Source: Labia minor (Eukaryota; Arthropoda; Insecta; Dermaptera; Spongiphoridae). Taken from it: a stretch of DNA of 64,000 nucleotides. The position numbers were made by a program, and so were the translations under genes. Shown here one piece after another: positions 1 through 10,555 of this stretch (position 1 is its first letter; each line of letters begins with the position of its first letter). The DNA is taken from assembly GCA_963082975.1 (NCBI GenBank), contig OY720349.1, positions 45,985,962 through 46,049,961 on the forward strand. Direction: 5' to 3'. The notes under the pieces are model-generated. The model saw only the letters and a program-made list of their open reading frames with translations. It ran no database searches and was not told the origin of the DNA.

Positions 1-437
1 CTGGTGGTATATAATAATTTAATATAATACCTGCTTATATAAACTATATAAAATTACGTGTGACATTTTAATTAAAAGGATTTCAAACAAAATCTTTATT
101 TATAATGTTTATTGATACTACTTATAAATTGAGTGATGATTTCACTAGAAAGCGTATCTCTTCCGGGGTTTGTTTCGAATATTATGTGTACGGATGGTAT
201 GTGGTTATCGAGTTTGATATTCAAATAATTGCAGGGAATTCGGAAGGCCTGAGGGAGGGGGTCATCTACGGTCATTTTTTTTTTGCGGTGCCATCTATTG
301 GGCGCCTGAAGAGTCAACCGTTTTCATGTAACGCCATCTGGTATTCGAGTTACACCGGTCCCATTGAGCTGATACCCCAGTGGATCCAACTCATCCAACT
401 GCAATATGCAGACAAAAACCTTTTATATATATATAGA
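1..437 (-). promoter_or_regulatory. Displaced zinc-finger 5' region joined to a Helitron 5' end
   Basis: Bases about 165-385 match the region upstream of zinc-finger genes D (about 6,930-7,160) and E (about 49,640-49,860), including the stretches around GCGGTGCCATCTATTGGGCG and ACGCCATCTGG. No zinc-finger gene follows. Instead the sequence runs into a Helitron-type 5' terminus on the minus strand, TCTATATATATATAAAAGG then TTTTTGTCTGCA, ending at 437 with a T at 438 as expected for insertion between A and T. This is either a Helitron that picked up zinc-finger upstream DNA or a fusion by recombination. No gene is supported here. Confidence 0.6.
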
Positions 438-598
438 TCAGGGGGTGGACACGCAATGTTATTTTTTTGAAACAGCGTTTGGCGCTGCTATGCGGATGCA
501 TACCCGAACTAATTGAAAAAAAAACCGGCCTGCCGGCCTGGCACCATTTTTAAAATCCATTTTGAATGAATGAGAGCGGGAGGAATGAAAAAATTATG
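438..598. other. Intergenic, nothing recognised
   Basis: Mixed-composition DNA with a short palindromic CCGGCCTGCCGGCCTGG stretch near 523-541. No coding or repeat family is recognised. Confidence 0.4.
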
Positions 599-738
599 AA
601 ATTTTTCAGTTAAGTGAAAAATTATTTATTTAAAGCTAAAACAGACATTTCAGAAATAAATTTTTTTTTTTTCAGAAAATTACTTAATTGTTGGTCTTAT
701 CACAAAATAAATAATTTTTCACTTAACTGAAAAATTTA
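599..738. repeat. Palindromic MITE-like element
   Basis: A 33-bp inverted repeat (AAATTTTTCAGTTAAGTG at the outer end) lies at 599-631 and 706-738, separated by about 75 bp of unpaired sequence with a T-run. The short perfect arms suggest a non-autonomous DNA transposon or a fold-back element. No target duplication was identified. Confidence 0.6.
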
Positions 739-960
739 ATAATTTTCATGGATATAATAAAAGAATAATGTATGTGGCATATTTATTTGAAAATAGATTA
801 TTACAAAATATCATTAACAATAATGATGTTTATCTCATTTGTAAACAAATCCTTTATAAATATTTTTCTTTAAACACCTTATATAAAATTTCTGTAAAAA
901 TAAAATAATAATAATAATAAAATACAAAAATAAAATTTGCATAATTTTTGAATTAAACAC
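739..960. other. AT-rich intergenic
   Basis: A/T-rich sequence with short ATA runs. No gene is seen. Confidence 0.4.
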
Positions 961-1378
961 AATAATGTTAATTTTATTTATAAATTAACCCTTTTCGCAT
1001 GCATTTTTTTAAATTGTATAAAATTACTCATATAAATAAAATTTACACTATTTTTCAATTATACAATAATAATATAAAAATAATGTTAATTTTATTTATA
1101 AATTAACCCTTTTCGCTTGCATTTTTTTAAATCTTTGTATAAAATTACTCACATAAATAAAATTTTCACAATTGTTCAATTATACAATAATAATATAAAA
1201 ATAATGTTAATTTTATTTATAAATTAACCCTTTTCGCATGCATTTTTTTAAAACTTTGTATAAAATTACTCATATATAAATAAAATTTACACTATTTTTC
1301 AATTAAACAATAATAATTATATAAAACTTTATAAAACATTATATAAAATTTTTCACATAAATAAAATTTACACTATTT
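961..1378. repeat. ~120-bp tandem repeat, about 3.5 copies
   Basis: The block that begins AATGTTAATTTTATTTATAA and contains CCCTTTTCGC(A/T)TGC recurs at about 963, 1,082 and 1,203, with a truncated copy after 1,310. Spacing is 119-121 bp and copies differ at a few positions. This is a small satellite-like array immediately downstream of the P-element-like pseudogene. Confidence 0.8.
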
Positions 1379-2363
1379 TTCAATTAATCAATTGACTGTT
1401 GATGCCTCTTGTCATTTGGAAATTGCTTAGCGATCGTTTAAGAGTTTTCACCGAAAGAAAACATAAGATTTTTTGTAAATATCGGTAGCACCTAGGGCCA
1501 TGTTTGTATATGGAGGGAAAAGGGCTTTTTCCTCCGGTGAATACCGGCGGGACTTTTTGGACCGATGGAAATTTTTAAGGATGGATAAAATAAAAGTTGA
1601 GAGAGGAGCAGGGAGATTATAGATATCATTAATATTTTTAAATGATTTAGGGAGAAGGTCACAGTCTTTTGCTTCCTTACATTTTCTAGCAATTATATTC
1701 TTTCTCACTCTATTTTGCTTCAATAGTCGCTTGACCTCGGTGAACCTTTGGTACAATCTTTTCTTCCTGGGAGATAAATATTTTATTCTTGAAGAAAATT
1801 CAGATGGTGTAGGCGTATGTCCCGCTGAACACCTGCAAAAATTAATTAAGTTTAAAAAAAAATTCCAAAGAATTAATACAGAAAAGCCTATGCAAACTAA
1901 AAATTTATTTTAAATCATTATAAAAAATCTATTTAAAGTTAGGAGAAGATTAATGAATTTTATTAAAAAATATAATACATACTTCTCACAGGGCTGGATT
2001 CCAAAAGATCAGTCTTCTCTGATACCAAGCCCAAACCATCTGATGTAGTATTAACAGGTGTTGCTATAAATATTTAAAAAAATTAATAAAATTATTTTCT
2101 TTTATTATTAATATATTTTTTAGTAAACAATAACTTTAAATTATTGTTGTTTTACCCACTCTTAAAAAATTACACCTTGGAAAATAGAACAAGTGTCCTC
2201 GTTCTCCTTCAGGTAGAGAATTCGTAATACAATCTTTCTGAATACAATTAAAAACCTGCAAAATCAAAAATGTATTTATATGTACATATATTATATAACT
2301 TTATAATGAAAAATAATCATCAATAATAGTAAAAATATTAATTAAACTTACTTTAGGAACCAT
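1379..2363 (-). pseudogene. P-element / THAP9-like transposase gene, broken
   Basis: Read on the minus strand. The best-recognised part (1,379-1,835) encodes a basic region, then RRYSPEEKAL, then after a frameshift near 1,525 IYKHGPRCYRYLQK and TLKRSLSNF. This is the conserved block of P-element/THAP9 transposases just before the catalytic core. A plausible acceptor (TTTTTGCAG) precedes the exon at about 1,836. Upstream, ATG plus MVPK at 2,363-2,352 with a GTAAGT donor, an exon at 2,255-2,156 with cysteines and a GHLFYFP motif reminiscent of a THAP zinc finger, and an open exon at about 2,075-1,985 could be its 5' exons. The catalytic half is absent and the frame is broken, so it is a remnant. 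The 5' exon model is inference. Confidence 0.55.
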
Positions 2364-3060
2364 ATTGCACGCAATTTGACGGCATCAACGTTCAAATTGT
2401 TTACGATATTTCAAATGAGATCAGATGGATCAGATGTTGGCTGTGGTTGGCTGCATGTTTTCGGATAACCGAAACAAACCGAATTAAAATTAGTGCCAGT
2501 AGCAGCAGCGCCTCGAGTGGTGCATAGATTGTAACACTGGAAAAATTTCTACCGTAAGAGAGACCTCCCCCTGATATAGATAGTCGACGCTGGGGATGGC
2601 AATATGGGTTTTTCCAAGAAGCGGGTAAAAGTTACCTCCCTTCCGAGGCCCTAGTAGGGATTAATATAATTATTTATTATATTTCAAATGAATATTTTAA
2701 TATCATTTTAAAAGAATGAATGAATGAAAATTCAAATTTTATATAGTTTTTTATATATGTTTATTTATGCAGAAAAAATTAGTTATCATAATTATTAATT
2801 TAATAAAATAAAATAATTTAATAAAATATTAAAATAATAATAATAAAAATTAATAAATTTGTAAAAAATATATATAATACTTAAAGAAAAAAATGTGCCT
2901 TTTCGAGTTTCGAACTAAGGGTACAAAGTCATAAGATAACGCCCTAGCCCGCCCACCTAGGAACAATTCCTGTTTGCAAGTTCACTATTAGAATTTATAT
3001 AGATGTCATATTATCGCCACCAGCGCCTCTATGATCTAGCATTGTAACTAAACTATTTTT

Positions 3061-4126
3061 GGCTAAATTTTACTTTAGGGGCCTTTTTTCTAACACGTGT
3101 TTTTTGATTGATATAAACATATAAAACATATCCCTTTCCTTTTTGAGTCGATCTGAAGCGCGGAACATGGCTAAAAGAAAGAAAGAATTTCGAATTAAAC
3201 GAAAATTTTTGAAAGTGAACAAAGAAAAAAGAGATCACGGCCAATTTTGTTAATTGATTAAATTATTGTTGACATGTTTATTCTATTGTAAATAGATAGA
3301 TAGGTGAAAATTATTTATTTATGTAAACAATTTCAATTTCATTTCTTACATGGCGGAAACACTTAATTTAGTGAAAATTTATATGATTTGCAATAGTGAT
3401 AATTTGGTTCAACAATTGCAAGATTGGCAATTAATTCCAACTGAACCGACATACAAGGGTCCCAAATGTGATGGCCCACTTAAATTAACAAGTGATACAA
3501 CAAAAGTAAGTTTCGGTTTTTTAAATTCGGTTTATTTTATTTTAGAAATAGTTTTATCCATACTAGAGTTATTTAAAGACTTTTTCGGTTTTTTAAATTC
3601 GGTTTATTTTATTTTAGAAATAGTTTTTATTTTATTTTAGAAATAGTTTTATCCATACTAAAGTTATTTAAAGACTTTTTTGGTTTTTTAAATTCGGTTT
3701 ATTTTATTTTAGAAATAGTTTTATTCATACCAAAGTTATTTAAACGCTTTTTCGCTTGTGATTTTGACTAGTTCCGCGCATTAATTTCAATAAATAATCA
3801 TTTTTTTGAACATTATTTTGTGTTAATATTCATTTTTTTTAATTTTTAAAAAAGGCCCGTAAAGTATGTTTTTGAAGATGTGCCGAGATAAGGGATTGGA
3901 TCCGACTATCGCCTTCTTTAATATGGCGGGTGATCTGTATGATCCTAGAAAGTCAAAACTTGAAATCGAGCCTGAAGATTTTGATGACGTAACCGACGGG
4001 GAAACTTGTGATTTTGATTAGTTCCGCGCATTAATTTCAATAAATAATCATTTTTTTGAACATTATGTTGTGTTATTATTCATTTTTTTTAATTTTTAAA
4101 AAAGGCCCCTAAAGTAAAATTTGACC
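3061..4126 (+). mobile_element. Merlin-like DNA transposon with 8-bp TSD
   Basis: Terminal inverted repeats of about 27 bp: left GGCTAAATTTTACTTTAGGG, right end in reverse complement GGTCAAATTTTACTTTAGGG, both followed by GCCTTTTTT. An 8-bp direct repeat CTATTTTT flanks it at 3,053-3,060 and 4,127-4,134. The uninterrupted site exists in the related repeat near 62,045. The 8-bp duplication and GG-starting TIR fit the Merlin/IS1016-like superfamily. Inside are a transposase-like exon (3,350-3,507), a direct repeat of about 70 bp (3,510-3,760) and a 241-bp duplication of the 3' part (3,765 and 4,006). Confidence 0.75.
3350..3507 (+). pseudogene. Merlin/ISXO2-like transposase N-terminal exon (fragment)
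   Basis: An ATG-started open segment of about 53 codons encodes MAETLNLVKIYMICNSDN, a tryptophan-containing stretch and KGPKCDGPLKLTSD. It ends in a good splice donor (AAA|GTAAGT). Short leader, then a CxxC-like ribbon, resembles the N-terminus of ISXO2-like transposases of arthropod Merlin elements. That family resemblance is from memory and moderate. A second open stretch at about 3,878-4,020 (starting KMCRDKGLDP, ending DGETCDFD then TAG) may be the last exon. The DDE core is missing, so the element is not autonomous. Confidence 0.45.
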
Positions 4127-4308
4127 CTATTTTTAGTTGATTAGCACCCCATGGACACACCATACCAATTAGCGGTTTAATAAAAGAAGTCTGACATGCC
4201 CTGAAACCTACTGAATATGCATAAAAAATTTCATAAGAATCAGTCGAGCCGTTTCAGAGGAGTATCATTTCAAAGTTTTGTGACACGAGAATTTTATATA
4301 TAAGATTA

Positions 4309-4395
4309 AGCTATTAAAACGTATGCTAATAAAGGAAATTTGAGTAAATTACCTTTATTTTACATACGAATTTGACACACCTATTTTTTGGATTG
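4309..4395 (-). repeat. 85-bp dispersed repeat, copy 1
   Basis: On the minus strand this reads AATAGGTGTGTCAAATTCGT through to TTAGCATACGTTTTAATAGC. Copies lie at 48,714-48,797 (minus), 55,185-55,268 and 58,252-58,335 (plus). In three of the four it directly abuts composite repeat X. The copy at 48.7 kb sits inside the MULE transposase, so it can move or be copied by itself. Confidence 0.6.
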
Positions 4396-4700
4396 TATAT
4401 TATATTATTGCATTAATAGATAGATTTTTATAAAGATTATTTTTTTTTACAATTATAGATTAGTAAAATCAAAGAATCATAGAGAAATTTTAGATTTGTT
4501 TAAATAAATAATAAATAAATTAACATATGGATAATAAAAGTATAGGATTCTTAAATGTAATTGATAATTAGTAATCATGTATTTATTAATAGAGCAAATA
4601 AAGTAGTAAATATAAATACTAAGTTAAATAAATCAGATTTTTATTGATTTAAATTATAATTTGGGTTATGAAGTATATAAGCTATATTTGTATGTAATAA
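4396..4700. other. 3' flank of zinc-finger gene D
   Basis: AT-rich. It carries the antisense of the AATAAA-bearing 3' flank shared with genes E and F (CAATAAAAATCTGATTTATT on the minus strand). No other gene is seen. Confidence 0.5.
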
Positions 4701-4937
4701 TAAATGTCTATTTAAATATGATTTCAGATTAAATTTCTTTTTACAATAATTGCATGCTTAAGGTTTTTCTCCTGTATGAATTAATAAATGTGTTTTTAAA
4801 GTTGATTTAACATTAAATTTCTTTTTACAATAATTACATTCAAAAGGTTTTTCTCCTGTATGAATTAATAAATGTGTTTTTAAATTTGATTTCAGATTAA
4901 ATTTCTTTTTAAAATAATTACATTCAAAAGGTTTTTC
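4701..4937 (-). other. Finger-coding sequence beyond the stop of gene D
   Basis: Immediately after the TGA of gene D the same frame continues with linker EKPF and three more finger units. The first has a Cys-to-Phe change (CNYF). A second stop (TAA in place of the Tyr/Phe codon after EKP) precedes the last. The same two stops recur in E and F, so they predate the duplications. These fingers are read only if TGA is bypassed or if the copies have decayed. Confidence 0.75.
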
Positions 4938-6757
4938 TCACGTATGAATTTTTAAATGTTGATTTAAATGTATTTTCTGATTAAATTTCTTTTCACAATA
5001 ATTACATTCAAAAGGTTTTTCTCCTGTATGAATTAATAAATGTTTAGTTAAAGTTGATTTCTGATTAAATTTTTTTTCACAATAATTACATTCAAAAGGT
5101 TTTTCTCCTGTATGAATTAATAAATGTTTACGTAAAATTGATTTGGCATTAAATTTCTTTTCACAATAATTACATTCATAAGGTTTTTTACCTGTATGAA
5201 TTAATAAATGTGTTTTTAAATTTGACTTGTTAATAAATTTCTTTTCACAATAATTACATTCATAAGGTTTTTCTCCCGTATGAATTGATAAATGTCGATT
5301 TAAATGCATTTTCTGATTAAATTTCTTTTCACAATAATTACATTCATACGGTTTTTCTCCCTTATGAATTGATAAGTGTTGATTTAAATTTATTTTCTGA
5401 TTAAATTTCTTTTTACAATAATTACATTCAAAAGGTTTTTCTCCTGTATGAATTAATAAATGTTTACGTAAAGTTGATTTGTCATTAAATTTCTTTTTAC
5501 AATAATTACATTCATAAGGTTTTTCTCCCGTATGAATTAATAAATGTCTATTTAAATATGATTTTTTAATAAATTTGTTTTCACAATAATTACATTCATA
5601 AGGTTTTTCTCCTGTATGAATTAATAAATGTTGATTTAAATGTGTTTTCTGATTAAATTTCTTTTCACAATAATTACATTCAAAAGGTTTTTCTCCTGTA
5701 TGAATTAATAAATGTTTACGTAAAGTTGATTTCACATTAAATTTCTTTTTACAATAATTACATTCAAAAGGTTTTTCTCCTGTATGAATTAATAAATGTT
5801 TACGTAAAGTTGATTTGTCATTAAATTTCTTTTTACAATAATTACATTCATAAGGTTTTTCTCCCGTATGAATTAATAAATGTCTATTTAAATATGATTT
5901 TTTAATAAATTTGTTTTCACAATAATTACATTCATAAGGTTTTTCTCCTGTATGAATTAATAAATGTTGATTTAAATGTGTTTTCTGATTAAATTTCTTT
6001 TCACAATAATTACATTCAAAAGGTTTTTCTCCTGTATGAATTAATAAATGTTTACGTAAAGTTGATTTCACATTAAATTTCTTTTTACAATAATTACATT
6101 CAAAAGGTTTTTCTCCTGTATGAATTAATAAATGTTTACGTAAAGTTGATTTGTCATTAAATTTCTTTTTACAATAATTACATTCATAAGGTTTTTCTCC
6201 CGTATGAATTAATAAATGTCTATTTAAATATGATTTTTTAATAAATTTGTTTTCACAATAATTACATTCATAAGGTTTTTCTCCTGTATGAATTAATAAA
6301 TGAGTAGTTAAAGTTGATTTCTGATTAAATTTCTCTTTACAATAACTACATTGAAAACGTATGTCTTCTGTATTGTTTGAATCAGTTTCTTCTTTAAATT
6401 TTTCGTTTAAATATTTCTCTGTATCCTTTTTGAGATTTACATTATTTTTGAAAATGGAAAATATTTTTTTATGAAAACATTTTTTTAGATGTTTCGATAA
6501 AAATTCTTCACTTATAAAATTTCTTTGACAATATATACAAAGAAATAGAGGACCTAAAAAAAGAATTGTTATTTTAAATCATTATATTTTTATATATCTA
6601 ACTATTTTATAATTAAATTTAAGGAATAATATCATTACAAATAATATTAAAAAAAACTAATTTTAGTGACAATTATTATTACTTGGAAAAAACATAGAAA
6701 TAAAATCTAACCTTTATATATTGGATATATTGTGTCTTCTTGTGAATAAAGATCCAT
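4938..6757 (-). CDS. C2H2 zinc-finger protein D (17 fingers, subfamily 2)
   Basis: Spliced gene on the minus strand: exon 1 6,757-6,712 (MDLYSQEDTIYPIYK), donor GT, intron about 158 nt, acceptor TTTTTTTAG, exon 2 6,553-4,938; 553 codons. No start codon lies in exon 2 before finger 4, so the small first exon is needed. Residues about 16-45 hold CIYC...HLKKC, a C-x2-C-x12-H-x3-C finger. A Lys/Glu-rich spacer follows, then 17 canonical C2H2 fingers joined by HTGEKP(Y/F)EC linkers. Fingers 2-11 repeat a four-finger block (helices IKKSYLNR, NDKSTLRK, NVKSTLRK, NQKTHLNQ) with a 336-bp period. It is predicted to be a nuclear sequence-specific DNA-binding protein. No KRAB, ZAD, BTB or SCAN-type domain is visible. 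The reading frame is intact. Confidence 0.85.
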
Positions 6758-7245
6758 TTTTAATTGATTAATGTATTATCAATTATAAAATATATACTAG
6801 ATAATATGTAATAATAACCAGATGGTGTGAGATATAAACGTTTTAAATTTTGATTGTGATTTACAATTATAATAAGTTGTTCTGTGATAATCACTAACAG
6901 ATGCTCTGCTCTGTGCGATGCAGTTTGGAGTGACCAGTGGAGTGACCAGTGGGTATCAGCTCAATGGGACCGGGGTAACTCGAAAACCAGATGGCGTTAC
7001 ATGAAAACGGTTGATTCTTCAGGCGCCCAATAGATGGCACCGCAAAAAAAATAACCGTAGATCACCCCCTCCCTCAGGCCTTCCGAATTCCCTGCAATTA
7101 TTTGAATATCAAACTCGATAACCACATACCATCCGTACACATAATATTCGAAACAAACCCAGCAAACATGGTATTAAAGGTAAGTAAATTTTTTATTATT
7201 TAAATTATTTTATTATTTAATTATGAATTATATTTTATATGCGCA
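6758..7245 (-). promoter_or_regulatory. Upstream region of gene D, mirrored at gene E
   Basis: About 490 bp are the reverse complement of 49,560-50,038 upstream of E. Shared landmarks are the duplicated AGTGACCAGTGG, ATGGCGTTACATGAAAACGG, and ATAATATTCGAAACAAACCC. At 7,172 a short ATG-containing segment (ATGGTATTAAAG|GTAAGT) with a strong donor faces away from the zinc-finger gene, so this may be a two-way promoter. That is inference; no following exon was found. Confidence 0.5.
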
Positions 7246-8248
7246 TATATTTAGAATTTAATTTTATATGAAAAAACTCATTTTATTTTTCAAGTGTTAT
7301 ATATTTTTTTAGAAATTAATCAATTTTTATTAATTTAAAAGTCTAATTAAATTAATTTTTATCCCAATAAAATAACCAATGCTTTTTGTTTTATTAATTG
7401 TTGCAAATTTTATCATAATATAATCTTTTATATTTCATTTATTATATAAAATAAATTTACCCAATAATATATGTGACCAGATGCCCTCAACAAAGAGCCA
7501 AACTCGCGCTGGTTTAATAAATACTATTTATTAATTTTAATTTATAATTTAATTTAAATATAATATATATGTGTTAATTTATCCAATTGGAATTTGCATG
7601 ATAGCCGACCGGAGACATCTCACATTTTTTTCATTTATAAATTTACCCAAATGTTCGTAAATGAGTTGTTTGATAAACTTAGATGATTAAAAATGCGTTG
7701 GATTAATTATTCTTAGTTAATCAATGATTTATGGATTTCTTGTGATCTTTTTAAATAGTATCTTTTTGGAAATAGAAATTATTATTTATTTATTTATTTA
7801 AAAATTTCCTTCTCACTAAGAACAATTCGTATGTGTTTCTTTCGTTTCAAATATTGGCATTGAAGAAAATTTTAATCCATACATATTAAATATTAACAAG
7901 AACATTATTCGTTTATTTTATTTATGTAAATTACATAAAAGTAGGTGGAGTTTTCTGTTAATTTAAATTATTTATTTGGATATTTGAAAAAAGCATATTT
8001 GATTTGTGTAATGCTAATTTTATATCTCAATAAATAATTTTTAAATTCCCAATATTCATACAAAAAAATTTAAAAATGCCTCCTTCGTCGGTCGGTAAAA
8101 ACGCTCACACATGTCCAACCTGTTTGCCATCATTGCCATCACTAGAGGTGAAAAAAAAATAGCATTGAGTGATCACCTCTGGTACGGATGCTCTGTGGCT
8201 CTGTGGTCACGTCAGGTACGGATACTCTGTGAGCATGCTGTTAGATGG
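7246..8248. other. AT-rich spacer between D and A
   Basis: About 1 kb without a recognisable gene. It includes a terminal scrap of the short TIR element (TTCGTCGGTCGGTAAAAA near 8,087) and a GC-richer part just before the homology with gene B begins at about 8,249. The 5' flank of A therefore differs from that of B and C. Confidence 0.5.
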
Positions 8249-8337
8249 TCTGTGATTCTAATTTATAATCAAAATTTAAAAATTACTTATTAACTATTCT
8301 ATATTGTATAATTGATAATACTTTAATCAATTAAAAA

Positions 8338-10081
8338 ATGGAACATTATTCACAAGACAGAAAATATCCAATATATATAGGTAATTTTTATTTCTACGCT
8401 TTATCATCTAAATCTTAAGTAATGATAATTGTCAATAAAATTTTTTTTTAATATTATTTGTAATGATATTATTCCTTAAATTCAATTATTAAATATTTAG
8501 ATATGTAAAAATATACTGATATAAAATAATGAAAAGAATTCTTTTTTAGGTCCTTTATATTCTTGTGTATATTGCCATAATAATTTCATTAGTGAGGAAT
8601 ATTTATCTAAACATCTAAAAAAGTGTTTTCATAAAAATATATTGTCAATTTTAAAACATGACATTAAACTCAAAAAGGAAACAGAAAAATATTTAGATGA
8701 AAACAATGGAGAAGATACTAATTCAAACCATACAGAAGACAGGCATTTTCAATGCAATAATTTTAAAATTAAGGTTAATAATATATCTCATTTAATTCCG
8801 AATTTATTAACGAATACAGATAAAAAGCCTTTTGAATGTAATTTATGTGAAAAGAAATTTAATAGGAAATATCTTTTAAATAAACATTTATTAATTCATA
8901 CAGGTGAAAAACCTTTTGAATGTAATTATTGTAAAAAGAAATTTAGAGACAAATCAACTTTAAATAACCATTTATTAATTCATACAGGTGAAAAACCTTT
9001 TGAATGTAATTTATGTGAAAAAAAATTTAATAGGAAATCAACTTTAAATAAACATTTATTAATTCATACAGGTGTAAAACCTTTTGAATGTAATTATTGT
9101 AAAAAGAAATTTATTGAGAAAAAAACTTTAAAAACACATTTATTAATTCATACAGGTGAAAAACCTTTTGAATGTAATTATTGTAAAAAGAAATTTATTG
9201 AGAAAAAAACTTTAAAAACACATTTATTAATTCATACAGGTGAAAAACCTTTTGAATGTAATTTATGTGAAAAGAAATTTAATAGGAAATCTCTTTTAAA
9301 TTATCATTTACTAATTCATACAGGTGAAATACCTTTTGAATGTAATTATTGTAAAAAGAAATTTAATCACAAATCAACTTTAAATAAACATTTATTAATT
9401 CATACAGGTGTAAAACCTTTTGAATGTAATTATTGTAAAAAGAAATTTATTGAGAAAAAAACTTTAAAAACACATTTATTAATTCATACAGGTGAAAAAC
9501 CTTTTGAATGTAATTTATGTGAAAAGAAATTTAATAGGAAATCTCTTTTAAATTATCATTTACTAATTCATACAGGTGAAATACCTTTTGAATGTAATTA
9601 TTGTAAAAAGAAATTTAATCAGAAATCCAATTTAGATACACATTTATTAATTCATACAGGTGAAAAACATTTTGAATGTAATTATTGTGAAAAGAAATTT
9701 AATACGAAAGCTCATTTAAATAAACATTTATTAATTCATACAGGTGAAAAATCTTTTGAATGTAATTATTGTAAAAAGAAATTTAATACGAAAGCTCATT
9801 TAAAAACACATTTATTTATTCATACAGGTGAAAAGCCTTTTGAATGTAATTATTGTAAAAAGAAATTTAATACGAAATCAATTTTAAATAAACATTTATT
9901 AATTCATACCGGAGAAAAGCCTTTTGAATGTAATTATTGTAAAAAGAAATTTAATCTGAAATCAAATTTAAAAACACATTTATTAATTCATACAGGTGAA
10001 AAACCTTTTGAATGTGATTTTTGTAAAAAGAAATTTAATCGGAAATCAGGTTTAGATAAACATTTAATAACTCATACATGA
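8338..10081 (+). CDS. C2H2 zinc-finger protein A (15 fingers, subfamily 1)
   Basis: Exon 1 8,338-8,380 (MEHYSQDRKYPIYI), donor GTAATT, intron 169 nt, acceptor TTTTTTAG, exon 2 8,550-10,081; 524 codons. Exon 2 has only a TTG before the array, so the ATG comes from exon 1. Domains: C2HC finger (CVYC...HLKKC, residues about 19-40); charged spacer to about 115 with a degenerate finger (FQCNNF); then 15 C2H2 fingers with TGEKPFEC linkers. Helices vary at DNA-contact positions (RKYLLNK, DKSTLNN, EKKTLKT, TKAHLNK and others) while the framework is almost invariant. Fingers 4, 5 and 8 share one helix, as do 6 and 9. Predicted DNA-binding regulator. It differs from B and C in exon 1, the intron and many fingers, yet matches B from the last finger onward. 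Confidence 0.87.
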
Positions 10082-10165
10082 GATAAACCTTTTGATTATA
10101 ATTATTGTAAAAAGAAATTTATGCAAAAAACTTTTAGTATACATTTATTAATACATACTGTATGA
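10082..10165 (+). other. Degenerate finger after the stop of gene A
   Basis: The frame continues after TGA (which replaces the linker Gly codon) as DKPFDYNYCKKKF then MQKTFSIHLLIHTV and a second TGA. The first zinc cysteine is Tyr, so this finger would not fold normally. Identical sequence follows B and C. A shared AATAAA lies at 10,254-10,259. Confidence 0.7.
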
Positions 10166-10555
10166 AAATTATGCTCAATAATGAAGACTGAAGATTTTGT
10201 TTGATTCTTTCTTTGATTAAAGCTTATATACTTTATAATTCAATGTGTATATCAATAAAAATCTGATTTATCTAACTTAGCATTTATATTAACTAATTTA
10301 TTTGGTTCATTAATAAATACATTATTACTAATCTATTACATTTAAGAATCTTATCATTTTATTATTAAAGTTAGTTTATTTATAATTTATCCAAGTCTAG
10401 AATATGTCAAATGATTTTATATTTTGACTAATTTATAATTGTAAATAACTGAATTTTTAAACATTATATTTTATTTCTTACAAGATAATTGATTTAATCG
10501 CTTTTAAATTTTCATTTACTAATTCATACAGGTTAAAAGCTTTATTTTTTATTAT
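10166..10555 (+). other. 3' flank of A with polyadenylation signal and finger relic
   Basis: Contains AATAAA at 10,254 in the block CAATAAAAATCTGATTTATC that is also found 3' of D, E and F. Near 10,495-10,540 the segment CATTTACTAATTCATACAGG is the remains of another finger (HLLIHTG). The same relics occur in the B and C copies. Confidence 0.55.

Larger units (their letters stand above)
2465..4308 (-). repeat. Composite repeat X, copy 1 (Helitron-like 5' end plus tRNA-like part), split by Merlin
   Basis: On the minus strand this begins TCTTATATATAAAATTCTCG (4,308 downwards), the 5' signature of a common insect Helitron group. It continues through a tRNA-like segment (about 3,000-2,890) with a B-box-like TTCGAAACTCG, an AT-rich stretch, and a part with CCATATTGCCATCCC. 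The same order is found on the plus strand at 58,334-59,080 and 61,871-62,650. The copy is interrupted at 3,061-4,126 by a Merlin-like element. It encodes no protein. Confidence 0.7.

Noticed and set aside
96..317. 73-codon ORF on the minus strand through the same region
   Set aside because: It is open in the D copy too (towards ETNP), but the E copy has a multi-base indel in the A-run and divergent ends, so coding constraint is not supported.
105..470. 121-codon ORF on the plus strand
   Set aside because: It runs through promoter-type sequence shared with D and E and ends in the Helitron terminus. The other copies have indels that break the frame.
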